DNA from: Limnochorda sp. L945t
Lineage (GTDB): Bacteria; Bacillota; Limnochordia; Limnochordales; Geochordaceae
Assembly (NCBI RefSeq): GCF_035593305.1
Contig: NZ_CP141615.1
Coordinates: 2,325,722 to 2,389,721 of the forward strand
DNA: 64,000 nt
Direction of reading: 5' to 3'
Of this stretch, positions 18,001-25,689 are shown piece after piece. Each line of letters begins with the position of its first letter. Within the stretch, counting starts at the first letter, position 1. Under the pieces are notes generated by a model that made no database searches, was not told where the DNA came from, and worked only from the letters and a program-made list of their open reading frames with translations. The translations under genes and the position numbers were made by a program.

Positions 18001-19101
18001 GACGATCGGAACGACCTGGCCCAGCGCCCGCATGCGGCGCAAGGCGTCGCTGCACTCGGCCAGCACCTTGCGCGGGCCGGCCGCGCCCGGGCGAAACAGC
18101 TCCGCAAAAAACTCGTGGCGAAACGGGTACGCGGTCCAGGGCGGCGATTCTCGGCCGTACAGGACCCGCATCCGCAAGTCGCACAACTGCTGGGCTTGCT
18201 CGGCCGTGAGCCCCCTCAGCCCGATGATCTCGCCCGCCAGGCGGTCCTGGACCGACTGGGGCCAGACCCTGGCGGCCTCGGTCGACGTCTTGTCCAGGCA
18301 CGCCAGCACGAGCAGCAAATTGGGGGCCTCGTCGTGCAGCGTCATGAGGCGGTTGCCGAGAATGGCCAGGCCCGGCTCGGCTGGGCTGCTCGCCAGGGAC
18401 TCCAGCTGGTCCCACGCCATCACCACCGGGCCCCAACCCGCCAGCATCCGGGCCAGCGTCACGATGGCGCCCCGCACGTCCTCCTCCGTCGCCAGGGCGT
18501 GGCTCAGGCCCAATGCCCGCACGTCCTGCGGATCCATCTCGTTACCCGACAGCCAGCTGCGGGCCCGCTGCCACAGCCGCCGGTGCGAAAGGAGCTCGAC
18601 CGCCCGCACGACGTCCAGGTCGATCCCCGGGTACCGGGCGACCAGTTGGCGCCGGTCGAGCCGCGTCACGGCCCTCACGACGGCCGCCAGCTGCTGGCCG
18701 GCACCGGGGGCGATCTGCTGCTCGAGGCTCGTCACCAGCTGGCGGATGAGATGCCGGTAGGGGCGTTCGGGGTCGGAAAAAGCCGTCACGTAGACGAACA
18801 GCGCCGGCATGCGGAGCCGGGCCTTCAGTCGGCCCAACAGGTGCGTCTTGCCGAACCCGGGCTGCCCGACGACCATGACCGAGCGCGTCCGGCGGTCGGC
18901 CCGTACCGCCTCGACGAGCTGCAACAGGCGCTCGGTCTCTGCCGCGTGGATGCTCGCCACGTCGGCCTCGAGCGGAGCCTCCCACGCCGAAGCCACCGTC
19001 CGGCGCTCGAACGGGTCGGGTCCGGTGAGGATGCGCCGGTCGAGCTCAGAGGCATCTGCCGGGCGTGCCCCGCCTTGCGGCTCAGAGCGTGCCGCCTGCA
19101 T
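15055..19101 (-). CDS. AAA ATPase - Fe-S PD-(D/E)XK nuclease - FtsK/SpoIIIE translocase fusion
   Basis: A 1348-residue protein joining three enzymatic parts. (1) AAA/STAND-like ATPase, about 60-350: Walker A GQPGFGKTH at 79-87 and a Walker B-like VVMAWDQLESL near 226-236. (2) RecB/Cas4-type nuclease, about 635-935: His673, Asp801 in RGVADVVV, Glu815-x-Lys817 in VVEFKTT, and the QxxxY motif (Q830-Y834). Four cysteines, C646 and C921-x2-C924-x5-C930, form an AddB/Cas4-style 4Fe-4S site. (3) FtsK motor, about 990-1348: Walker A GTTGSGKS at 1132-1139, LLLVDPK, MVDEFATLV near 1230 and the TTQRPDSTVVSG region. Residues 390-620 are a less clear linker. ATG 19101 is chosen for spacing from GGGGGA; GTG 19110 overlaps the stop of the preceding gene. 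The product probably pumps and cuts DNA. The architecture points to phage or plasmid defence, but no named system is assigned. Confidence 0.85.
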   Translation of the reverse strand: MQAARSEPQGGARPADASELDRRILTGPDPFERRTVASAWEAPLEADVASIHAAETERLLQLVEAVRADRRTRSVMVVGQPGFGKTHLLGRLKARLRMPALFVYVTAFSDPERPYRHLIRQLVTSLEQQIAPGAGQQLAAVVRAVTRLDRRQLVARYPGIDLDVVRAVELLSHRRLWQRARSWLSGNEMDPQDVRALGLSHALATEEDVRGAIVTLARMLAGWGPVVMAWDQLESLASSPAEPGLAILGNRLMTLHDEAPNLLLVLACLDKTSTEAARVWPQSVQDRLAGEIIGLRGLTAEQAQQLCDLRMRVLYGRESPPWTAYPFRHEFFAELFRPGAAGPRKVLAECSDALRRMRALGQVVPIVAPGARTDEAPGKQPGPPEERPRELREALRLELAERARRKLAVRHPAARPPLPAEGAQVARTVQRLLDELGRRRRLAGGWRPVGAEVRPGPVRGQPPVVLVRLERDGKPLHVGIAVVDTTSGQSFARQMQALVQQLRDGRLDRGIVVRERRLGVPRGWKQGREYVRQWESLGGRVVEAGDETMAGLEALWSLLSEADSGDVALRGRPVEAGEALGHLVEDGAGEEILGELLQALEQVAGTATTTSENVAEPGREPSLPAPATAEREMAFSVSEAVAALACPRYFVLSQGRRPLTEVRRSFPLGATLHRMVADFVAHLPSAAAAPVTGESDGSPAPYPGEDAWVAVARRSLFDVWRRGEGRRVPEAEADRLWAVLERAVRFLCRLLAEVGREHAAGGGWWPLRSRRRGLDVRSEVPIERVVELGDGRRASVRGVADVVVRRRDGREVVVEFKTTPPQDAPLDLFQVALYSWLLEDRPGERGGRRAARRPSGAAAPAVEPVLVYVTPDGTVVRRFEGADVTATIEQKLRPFVTQLGEWARWRPGDPPPPASRLPGLCEACVYHPPCPDVFPPYAATSTVPAARQTGASSQETAASGEPVAGEVGTGETVDVEARPAGVSQPAELPVQARQLEEVLRAFGCDVRTVEVQEGPSFLRYKMAPESRTTVERIRSRAEDLKVRLNLPEEPMVDSVAGAIAVDVARGVPATVRLHQLLERSGGPAPGNTASGSEGVRQGAVRSVAIPLGVGLGWAVHFLDFADPNTPHLLVAGTTGSGKSVLLLSMAASIGALYGPDGVQLLLVDPKQVTFAPLHGSPFLLRPPVLDVSGILEALDQLIEEMRGRYARLSASGVQTVYDGPKPLAPPILCMVDEFATLVMTSRKSREAFEQRVLELASKGRAAGIHLVLTTQRPDSTVVSGAIKENLPARIALKVSSRVSSQVILDRPGAETLAGKGDMLFVVGSGQPVRLQAPYVTPEEARRYLRIGS

Positions 19102-19106
19102 GCGCC

Positions 19107-19973
19107 TCACATCCCCCGGCGGAACCAGTAATAGAGCTGGCCCAGCCACGGATCGCGGATGGAGCCGGCCTGCTGCTCGGGCGAAAGCGAGGCGGGATGA
19201 TCATGGGGCACGAGCCACACTTCACGGCGCGCGGCCAGCTCGAGCACCAGGCGGTCGAACGCCTCGCCGTCCACCACGCCCGCCAGGGCCTTGCGCACCT
19301 GGGGAACAGGTACGAGCCCGAACTGGCGAGTCTCCCGGTCGAGACGGTCGATGGTGGCCAGGAGCCGCTCGCGGAACGCCTCCAGCGACAACGGAGGGGG
19401 CGAGCTGTCCGGTTGCGTCTCGCCGGCACCGGCCCTTGGCCGAGCGGAAGGCGCACCGAGGAGCGCTTCCAGCCGCGCCATGCGCTCGCTTGCCGAGCCC
19501 AGGAGCGCCTCCATCGCCTGCACGCGCGCTTCGACGGTGCTCAGGCGGCCTTCCAGCGCTTCGACCCGTCCGGGTATCGGATCGACCGCCGTGGCCGTGG
19601 CGCCGGCGCGCCGAGCGGCTCTACGGCGGGGGGCGACGGGCCGTGCCGGCGGCGCCTGGGCCTGAAGACGCCCGGCCAGCTCCAGCCCCGCCTCGGTCAG
19701 CCGCAGGCGCTGCCTACCCGTTCCTGTGGGCCGGGCGTCGACCAGCCCGGCGAAGACGAGGCGCTCCGCCGCGCCCTTGAGCACGTCCTCGGGAGGCACG
19801 GTCTCTCCCCTGGCGCGTGCTGCCTGAAAGAGCTCAGCAAGCGTGCGCCCTTCACCGCCGCGGCCATGCCTGGCGTGCCATCCTGCCAGCGCCAGCACGA
19901 TCGCCCGTGCGGCGTCGTCGAGTTGGGGAAGGCCTCCTGGTGCCACAGCCGGCCCTTTGCGTGCAGGAGCCAT
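19107..19973 (-). CDS. Winged-helix/coiled-coil partner protein of the nuclease-translocase
   Basis: A 288-residue protein of unrecognised family. Residues 20-105 look like a winged helix (ARAIVLALAGWHARH, VLKGAAERLVFAGLVDARP, RLRLTEAGLELAGRL). Residues 133-173 form a heptad coiled coil (VEALEGRLSTVEARVQAM). A basic Ala/Pro/Arg linker separates these two, and an acidic-proline linker leads to a conserved-looking C-terminal domain (195-288) ending IRDPWLGQLYYWFRRGM. No catalytic motif is visible. It immediately precedes the AAA-nuclease-FtsK gene on the same strand, with stop and start a few bases apart. It is probably the DNA-recognition or adaptor subunit of the same system; that role is inferred only from fold and linkage. 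Confidence 0.65.
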   Translation of the reverse strand: MAPARKGPAVAPGGLPQLDDAARAIVLALAGWHARHGRGGEGRTLAELFQAARARGETVPPEDVLKGAAERLVFAGLVDARPTGTGRQRLRLTEAGLELAGRLQAQAPPARPVAPRRRAARRAGATATAVDPIPGRVEALEGRLSTVEARVQAMEALLGSASERMARLEALLGAPSARPRAGAGETQPDSSPPPLSLEAFRERLLATIDRLDRETRQFGLVPVPQVRKALAGVVDGEAFDRLVLELAARREVWLVPHDHPASLSPEQQAGSIRDPWLGQLYYWFRRGM

Positions 19974-20067
19974 CGCCGCCGCCCGCCTCTCGCGAAAGAG
20001 CCCGTCGCTACGCTACCCTGTGAGCCGCGCGATTCGACCCGCTGGCAGTCGTCCCCTTCCCCCTCCC

Positions 20068-20130
20068 TCAATGCCCCAGGCGGTACCCGACGCCGCGCAC
20101 GGCCTGGATCAGCTCCGGCGCGCTCCACGG
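20068..20130 (-). pseudogene. 3' remnant of an OmpR/PhoB-type response regulator
   Basis: Read leftwards, the last codons before a TGA at 20068-20070 give PELIQAVRGVGYRLGH. This is the C-terminal hairpin of the winged-helix effector domain of PhoB-family regulators (…VRGVGYRL). Upstream coding sequence is lost at about 20130, where the opposite-strand receptor remnant begins. Too short to be functional. Confidence 0.6.
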
Positions 20131-20318
20131 AGGCGGTGGGCCTGGCCGCAGCCGAGCTGCACAAAGGGATCGAGGAGATTCGAGCCTCCTCCGTCGAACT
20201 TGCATCTCGCGCCACCGCCGTCGCCGAACTGGCGGGCCGGCTCACCCGCAGTGAGCGCTCCGGGTCCAATGCGGCGCAATTCGACGCATCCCACACGGAA
20301 AGAGCGGGTCCATCGTGA
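20131..20318 (+). pseudogene. C-terminal remnant of a methyl-accepting chemotaxis-type receptor
   Basis: The open frame reads VGLAAAELHKGIEEIRASS, then VELASRATAVAELAGRL, the amphipathic heptad pattern of a receptor signalling-domain tail. It stops at 20318 with TGA overlapping the GTG of the HD-GYP gene, so the two were once translationally coupled. The rest of the receptor is missing at the junction near 20130. A short peptide from GTG 20136 remains possible. Confidence 0.4.
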
Positions 20319-21427
20319 ACCTGACAACATCTTCTGCCCCCGAGCACGGAGCCCCCGGCTCAGGATCCGGGGATGTTCGCGCCCTGGCTCCGCCCGAGGA
20401 GCTATTGCACGCCCTCTTCCACCGTTCTCCCGACGGCGTCGTCGTCACCGACGCGCAGGCCCGCATCGTCGACGTCAACCCGGCCTATGAGGCCATTACG
20501 GGATATGGCCGGCAGGAGTTGCTCGGGCAAAACCCCCGGCTGCTCAAGTCCGGCCGCACCGCCCCCTCGGTCTACCGGGAGATGTGGGAGTCCCTTTCCG
20601 CCCGGGGCACGTGGCAGGGTACCTTCATCAACCGGCGCAAGGACGGGCAGGAGTTTTACGCGTTCTTCTCCACCATCCGGCTCGGCGAAGCCGGCCGGCC
20701 ACGGGGCTACGTGGGGTTCATGCGGGACATCACGCCCATGGTGCGTGACCGGCAGGAGCTTTCCCGCCGCGTCGAGGAACTGCGGGTGACCCAGCGGGTC
20801 ACCGTACGCACGCTGGCCAGCCTGGCCGAACACCGGGACCCGGGGATTGCCGGGCACCTCGACCGGGTCCAGGCGTACAGCCTCCTGCTGGCGGAGACAC
20901 TGCGCGGCATGCCGGGATGGCAGGCGGTGGTGGACGACGCCTTCCTCGACGCGCTGGCGAGCGCCAGCTTGCTCCACGACATCGGCAAAGTAGGGGTCCC
21001 GGAGGGGATCCTCTTCAAGCCGGCGGCGCTCAACGCGGCTGAGCGGGCAGTCGTGGAGCTCCATCCGCTCATCGGGGCCGATATCTTGCGTCATGCCGAC
21101 GACCGGCTCAAGGAGGAGCTGGGACTTCGCAGGAGCTTCTTGACGACGGCCCTGGAGGTCGTCCTGCACCACCATGAGCGCTGGGACGGCACCGGTTACC
21201 CCGAGCGGCTCCGGGGCGAGGCCATCCCGGCTGCCGCCCGTATCGTGAGCCTCGCCGACTTCTACGACGCACTGACCTCCCGGCGGGTGTACCGCGAGGC
21301 GTTCGAGCCCGGCCGGGTGACCCAGATGGTGAGAGAGCGGGCCGGCACCCAGTTCGATCCCGCCGTGGTGGAGGCGTTCGAGCGCCGGCACGGGGAGTTC
21401 GAGCGTATCGCGTCGGCAGCCCGCTGA
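20315..21427 (+). CDS. PAS - HD-GYP domain cyclic-di-GMP phosphodiesterase
   Basis: A 370-residue cytoplasmic signalling protein. A PAS domain spans about 25-150 (LFHRSPDGVVVTDAQARIVDVN, GYGRQELLGQNPRLLKSG, and the PAC tail GYVGFMRDIT). After a short coiled linker comes an HD-GYP domain with the metal site HDIGKVGVPEGIL and HHHERWDGTGYPERL. The intact GYP triplet suggests an active phosphodiesterase that degrades c-di-GMP to GMP. GTG 20315 overlaps the stop of the receptor remnant upstream, so it was presumably the output partner of that receptor. No membrane segment is visible; the PAS domain probably senses a cytoplasmic or redox signal. Confidence 0.88.
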   Translation: MNLTTSSAPEHGAPGSGSGDVRALAPPEELLHALFHRSPDGVVVTDAQARIVDVNPAYEAITGYGRQELLGQNPRLLKSGRTAPSVYREMWESLSARGTWQGTFINRRKDGQEFYAFFSTIRLGEAGRPRGYVGFMRDITPMVRDRQELSRRVEELRVTQRVTVRTLASLAEHRDPGIAGHLDRVQAYSLLLAETLRGMPGWQAVVDDAFLDALASASLLHDIGKVGVPEGILFKPAALNAAERAVVELHPLIGADILRHADDRLKEELGLRRSFLTTALEVVLHHHERWDGTGYPERLRGEAIPAAARIVSLADFYDALTSRRVYREAFEPGRVTQMVRERAGTQFDPAVVEAFERRHGEFERIASAAR

Positions 21428-21714
21428 AAACCGCGGGTCCGCCCAACAGGGGGTACCTGCCACGCCCGTGGACCGATATCTGTCACCTCTTCCAGATATT
21501 GTGCTTCCTGGCCTGGCCCACAGGCGGCAACGGCAGCAGGGCACCGCTCGCTCCTTTCCGAAGGGAGTTTCCTGTCAGGGGAGGCACGGTTTGGGGTGGA
21601 CGTCCAGATCTGCCCGATGGTACCTCGCTAACCCGCCTCTGCCCATCGCGTGAGCTCACGGAGTGTTCGGGTGCCCCCCTGGCCACTCTGAGAAGGGGGG
21701 ACCAGACGATACTG
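21428..21714 (+). other. Intergenic region, one small inverted repeat
   Basis: No convincing gene in these 287 bases. The palindromic arms ATATCTG (21476-21482) and CAGATAT (21493-21499) could be an operator or a weak hairpin. I looked for a recognisable riboswitch before the small gene at 21715 and found none. Confidence 0.3.
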
Positions 21715-22026
21715 ATGCACTGGCGCATCCTGTCGCTCATCGACAGGGCGCTCGGCTACCTCGAGGAGATGCCGCACCACGCACCCCGCAGCGTCGAGGC
21801 GTTGCGCCACCTGCAGCGCGGCCTGCGCTCCGGGAAAGCGCTCGAGGTACCCGAGCGCCCTGCCGGTGACATCATGCTGGAGAAGTGGCTGCAGCGCTAC
21901 GTCCGCACGCTGCAGGAACTCCACGCCCTCTCCCAGGAGGCCGGAGAGCTGACGGCTGGGTTGCCCGGCCAGCCGGCGTCATCCCGCCCGCCCGGCACCG
22001 GCACCTCCACCAACCTGCGGCTCTGA
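21715..22026 (+). CDS. Small hypothetical helical protein
   Basis: A 103-residue ORF starting MHWRILSLIDRALGYLEEMP. It is largely helical (LRHLQRGLRSGKALEV, DIMLEKWLQRYVRTLQELH) and ends in a Pro/Ser/Thr-rich disordered tail. It resembles no family I recognise. The ATG at 21715 has only a distant GGGGGG (about 15 bases) upstream, so expression is uncertain, but the amphipathic pattern and codon use look coding. It lies between the HD-GYP and radical SAM genes, all co-directional. Confidence 0.45.
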   Translation: MHWRILSLIDRALGYLEEMPHHAPRSVEALRHLQRGLRSGKALEVPERPAGDIMLEKWLQRYVRTLQELHALSQEAGELTAGLPGQPASSRPPGTGTSTNLRL

Positions 22027-22138
22027 TCGGCCGCTCCCGCTGGCATGCCCCCGGGCATAGCTTGACGGCGAACGCTCGTTTGCCTCACAATAGGAAAGCC
22101 GAACACGCATTCGCATCCGGTCGGCGAGGGGGGCAAGC

Positions 22139-23119
22139 GTGAGCGCGCCGGTGCAAGCTGCGGCAGTGCGGCCGGCACGGCATCCGTGGAGCCACCGGCG
22201 GATACAGGTCGTGCCCATGCCCACCGTGCGGGCCATCAATCCGGTGCGGGGCATGCCGTTTCGCTGGAGCTTCAACCCTTACCGGGGCTGCTCGCACGCT
22301 TGCCGGTATTGCTATGCCCGGCGGACCCACGAGTATCTGGGTTACAATGCCGGAGACGACTTCGACCGGGTGATCCTGGCCAAGCTCGATGCCCCGGAGC
22401 GCCTGAGGGCCGAGCTGTCCCAGCCTTCGTGGCGTCGCGACCGCATCGCCGTAGGGACGGCCACCGATCCCTACCAGCCGGTGGAGGGACGGCTGCGCCT
22501 GACTCGCCGGGCTATCGAGGTCTTCGTAGAGCGCGCCAACCCGATCTCGCTCGTGACCAAGTCGACATTGGTGATGCGAGATCGGGATCTGTTGGCCCTC
22601 TTGAGCCGGCGAGCGCCCGGCACCGTGGTGTGGGTAAGCGTCACGACGCTCGACCGGAGCCTGGCTCGTTCGGTGGAGCCGGGCGCTCCCCCGCCTCACC
22701 AGCGGCTGAGGGCCGTACGAGAGCTGGCACGGGCGGGCGTCCCGGCAGGGGTACTGATCGCCCCGGTCTTGCCCGGGTTGACCGACTCGGAGCAGCAGAT
22801 CGAGGAGCTCGTCCGGGTGGCGGCTGAGGCAGGAGCCTGCGACGTCGCGGTCCATCCTTTGAGGCTATGCGAAGGAGCCCGCGACGTGTACCGGGCGTGG
22901 CTCCTCGGCTACGTTCCGCGCCTCGAGCACCTGTACGACCGCCTCTATCCCGGAGGGTCGGTCAACGTAGCCGCGTCCTACCACGCGTCGCTCTCCGAGA
23001 CCGTCACCCGTGTCAAGCGGGCCATCGCCTTCCCCGGAGAGCCCGCCGCGGAGCGAGCCAACGACGAGCGGGGGAGCGGGGCTCCTGCTCGCGCCGTCCA
23101 GCTCACCCTTGGCTGGTGA
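22139..23119 (+). CDS. Radical SAM protein of the spore-photoproduct-lyase-like (Rv2578c) family
   Basis: A 326-residue radical SAM enzyme. The 4Fe-4S binding motif is C51-x3-C55-x2-C58 within NPYRGCSHACRYCYAR. It continues HEYLGYNAGDDFDRVILAKLDAP, GTATDPYQPVEGRLRLTR (the TDPYQPxE motif of this family) and VLIAPVLPGLTD. The family is widespread and mostly uncharacterised; DNA-lesion repair has been suggested by similarity to SplB. GTG 22139 follows GAGGGGGG by five bases. It stands alone between the small hypothetical gene and psuG. Confidence 0.85.
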   Translation: MSAPVQAAAVRPARHPWSHRRIQVVPMPTVRAINPVRGMPFRWSFNPYRGCSHACRYCYARRTHEYLGYNAGDDFDRVILAKLDAPERLRAELSQPSWRRDRIAVGTATDPYQPVEGRLRLTRRAIEVFVERANPISLVTKSTLVMRDRDLLALLSRRAPGTVVWVSVTTLDRSLARSVEPGAPPPHQRLRAVRELARAGVPAGVLIAPVLPGLTDSEQQIEELVRVAAEAGACDVAVHPLRLCEGARDVYRAWLLGYVPRLEHLYDRLYPGGSVNVAASYHASLSETVTRVKRAIAFPGEPAAERANDERGSGAPARAVQLTLGW

Positions 23120-23265
23120 GCGCGGCCGGGGGAGCAGGCCTGGCCGCCGGGCAGGTGTGCGCCCGGCACACCATCCGGCAGGTAGCGCCGTGCGCGTTGG
23201 GGTAAGAGATTCCCGAGGCCGGACGGGCTCGCCCGGCAACATACTCCGGGGCAGGGATGTGCAGC

Positions 23266-24219
23266 ATGACGCAAAGGGATGACGCGAAGAGGGCCTTGCC
23301 CGGCCACGTGGGGGTCTCAGAAGAGGTCGCCGCTGCGCTCCCGTCGGGCCGCGTGGTGGCGCTCGAGTCGAGCCTGATCTGCCAGGGAATGCCATGGCCC
23401 CACAACCTGGAGACCGGGCTGCAGGCAGAGGAGGCCGTCCGGACTGCCGGTGCGACCCCGGCCACCGTCGCCATCCTGGAAGGGCAGGTGCGGATCGGAC
23501 TCTCCAGAGCCCAGCTCGAAGCCCTGGCCCGCCGGGAGGATGCCGTCAAGGTCGGCATCCGGGAGATCCCGTGGACGCTGCTCCGGCACTTGACGGGCGG
23601 CACCACCGTCTCGGCCACCATGGCGCTTGCCGCGCTTGCCGGCATCCGGGTGTTCGCGACCGGGGGCATCGGCGGCGTTCACGGAAGCCATGACCTCGAC
23701 ATCTCCGCGGATCTCGTCGCACTGGCGCGGTTCGACATGGTGGTGGTGTCGAGCGGCGCCAAGTCGTTCCTCGACATCCCCGCCACCCTGGAGGTCCTCG
23801 AAACGCTCGGGGTCCCGGTGATCGGCTACCGCACGGGGGACTTCCCCGGGTTCTTCGTCCGCACGACCGGGTACCCGCTGCCCATGCGCGCCGACGAGGT
23901 CGAGGACATCGTTCGATTTGCCCGTCTCAAGTGGAAGCTTCGCCTGCCCGGTGCCGTCCTCGTGGTCAACCCCGCGCCGGAGGCGGACGCCGCAGACCCG
24001 GCCGCGGTGGATCGGGCCATCCGGCAAGCTCGCCAGGAAGCCGCGCAGCGCGGGATCCGGGGCCAGCGGGTCACCCCTTTCATCCTCGAGACGATCCGGC
24101 AGCTCACCGGCGGGCAGAGCCTGAAGGCCAACAAGGCCCTGGTCGTCGACAACGCGGCGCTGGCTGCCCGGATCGCGGTGCGGTTGGCAAACGCCCCCGT
24201 AGGGGATGAGGTGCCGTAA
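23266..24219 (+). CDS. psuG: Pseudouridine-5'-phosphate glycosidase
   Basis: A 317-residue member of the PsuG/IndA family, which cleaves the C-C glycosidic bond of pseudouridine 5'-phosphate to uracil and ribose-5-phosphate. Landmarks are VVALESSLICQGMPWPHN, ATVAILEGQVRIGL, the catalytic Lys in DAVKVGIREIP, GGTTVSATM, VFATGGIGGVHG, VVSSGAKSFLDI and TPFILETIRQLTGG with the terminal NKALVVDNAALAA. ATG 23266 has AGGG about ten bases upstream; ATG 23257 abuts it and is less likely. The neighbouring PfkB kinase is the expected pseudouridine kinase. Confidence 0.92.
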   Translation: MTQRDDAKRALPGHVGVSEEVAAALPSGRVVALESSLICQGMPWPHNLETGLQAEEAVRTAGATPATVAILEGQVRIGLSRAQLEALARREDAVKVGIREIPWTLLRHLTGGTTVSATMALAALAGIRVFATGGIGGVHGSHDLDISADLVALARFDMVVVSSGAKSFLDIPATLEVLETLGVPVIGYRTGDFPGFFVRTTGYPLPMRADEVEDIVRFARLKWKLRLPGAVLVVNPAPEADAADPAAVDRAIRQARQEAAQRGIRGQRVTPFILETIRQLTGGQSLKANKALVVDNAALAARIAVRLANAPVGDEVP

Positions 24220-24301
24220 TGGGGGATGAGGCATAGCCCGGAAAGAGGCCCTGCGGGTCTGTCCCTCCTGCGCCGGCCCTCCGGCAGTCGTAATCGGCGA
24301 C

Positions 24302-25333
24302 GTGCTCGTGGATCGCGTGCTGCGCGTCGAGGCTCTGCCCCCGCCGGGCGGGGACGCACCGGTACTGGCCGTGCAGGAACGTCCGGGCGGCGCCGGGCTC
24401 AACGTCGCCTGCGCTCTCGCCCGGCTCCGAATCCCCTGCGTGGTCGTGAGCCGCGTGGGGGAAGATGACGCGGGACGCCGCCTGATCGAATTCCTGGCCG
24501 TGTCGGGTGTCGACCCGTCGTTCGTCGCAGTGGGGGACGTGACGGGCACGGTCGTCTCGGTCGTGGACGGCTCGGCCCAGCGCACCATGTTCTCGTGGCG
24601 AGGGGCCGCCGCGGGGGTACCCGGGCTCACCCGGCGGCTCGAGATGACGTTGCGGGCCGCACCCTTTCTCTTCCTATCGGGCTACTGGCTGCGAGAGCCG
24701 CTTCAAGCAGCCTTCTGCCTCGATATGGCCCGGATCGCAAGGGAGACCGCGGTCATCGTGGCGCTCGACCCGGGCCCATCGGTGAGTGCCATCCCGAGGG
24801 AGACTCTGGCCTCCATGGTGCTCCTGACCGACGTGCTCCTGGCCGGCCAGGACGAACTCGCCACACTCCTCGAGAGGCTCTCCCCCACTGATCGGTTCAA
24901 CGGCCCTGTGCGCGGGGAGTCGCTGCAAGGATGCGCCAGACGAGCGCTCGCTCACGTGCCGTGCGTTGCCGTCAAACTCGGAGCAAGAGGGGCAGCCCTC
25001 GCGGCGGACCTCCCCGGAGGCCGTGCCGCCACGGCGGGCCCTGTGCCGGCCACCGCAGCAGCCAGCCGGGTGCCACCCAGGCTGTTGAACGTCCTGTCTG
25101 CTGTCCTCCACGACGCAACCGCCGGTCTGCTCTGGCTGACCCGTGCCGCCGAGCCCATCGAGGCCACCGACACCACGGGGGCGGGAGACGCCTTCGACGC
25201 CGGGTTCATGGCGGCCGTGGCCCGCGGCCTGCCGCCGCAACGATGGCTCGAGTGGGGCAACCGGGCGGCGGCCGACCTGCTCACCCGCCATGGGCGACCG
25301 TCCGGCCGGCCGACAACTTCGGCCGAGAGGTAG
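24302..25333 (+). CDS. PfkB-family carbohydrate kinase, probable pseudouridine kinase; start unclear
   Basis: A 343-residue ribokinase-like protein. RPGGAGLNVACALARL is PfkB signature 1, and DTTGAGDAFDAGF carries the catalytic Asp and anion hole. The long insert before that motif is atypical. The only conventional start in frame is GTG 24302, but the first core strand (VVIGDVLVDRV) is encoded upstream of it, in a frame open back to 24230 without ATG, GTG or TTG. An ATG with GGGGG before it at 24226 is in another frame. A frameshift, a sequencing error or a CTG start (24251) is therefore likely. It lies directly after psuG, so it should phosphorylate pseudouridine for PsuG to cleave. Confidence 0.75.
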   Translation: MLVDRVLRVEALPPPGGDAPVLAVQERPGGAGLNVACALARLRIPCVVVSRVGEDDAGRRLIEFLAVSGVDPSFVAVGDVTGTVVSVVDGSAQRTMFSWRGAAAGVPGLTRRLEMTLRAAPFLFLSGYWLREPLQAAFCLDMARIARETAVIVALDPGPSVSAIPRETLASMVLLTDVLLAGQDELATLLERLSPTDRFNGPVRGESLQGCARRALAHVPCVAVKLGARGAALAADLPGGRAATAGPVPATAAASRVPPRLLNVLSAVLHDATAGLLWLTRAAEPIEATDTTGAGDAFDAGFMAAVARGLPPQRWLEWGNRAAADLLTRHGRPSGRPTTSAER

Positions 25334-25461
25334 CCGGATCCGCCACGGCTCGAGCTGTCCGATCGGTCTCACAGGATGGCCTGCGGAAGAAGGGCTCCAC
25401 CACGGCGCAGGGACGGCAGCAGCGGCCCCGGACAAGAAGCAATCATGGGCACCGGGACAGC

Positions 25462-25507
25462 ATGGTGGGCAGGAAGGGACTCGAACCCCTGACCTCTACG
25501 ATGTGAG
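25462..25507 (-). repeat. Distal attachment site: 3' half of tRNA-Val
   Basis: These 46 bases are identical to 46800-46845: CCA end, acceptor 3' strand, T arm, variable loop and anticodon loop of tRNA-Val(CAC), in minus orientation. The D-arm half is absent, so this is not a working tRNA. It marks the left boundary of the island. Confidence 0.85.
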
Positions 25508-25623
25508 AGCAGCCGGGCTATTTCGCTGCTTTCCTCCGGTGTTCGTGTACCGCTTCGCTCCAGGCTTGGAAGGCCATGGCGAATCCATGTTCGCCGATCG
25601 ATGTTCACGCGTTTCTGGCCGTT

Positions 25624-25642
25624 AGGCTGTAGTTTGGCTGTA
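25624..25642 (+). repeat. Tandem GGCTGTA pair, probable integrase arm-type site (left)
   Basis: AGGCTGTA at 25624 and TGGCTGTA at 25635, starts 11 bp apart, about 117 bp inside the left attachment copy. A pair with the same spacing and orientation lies at 46711-46729, inside the right end. Confidence 0.45.
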
Positions 25643-25689
25643 CCCGGTAGCGGGAAGAGAACCCGCTCCGGCTCAGCTCGCGCGGCGAA

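Noticed and set aside
16828-19131. 767-residue plus-strand frame within the nuclease-translocase gene
   Set aside because: It lies wholly antisense to a gene with recognisable ATPase, nuclease and FtsK motifs. The product is low-complexity and His/Arg/Gln-rich.
21428-21714. Riboswitch upstream of the small gene after the HD-GYP gene
   Set aside because: No conserved core of a c-di-GMP, TPP, cobalamin or SAM riboswitch could be matched by eye.
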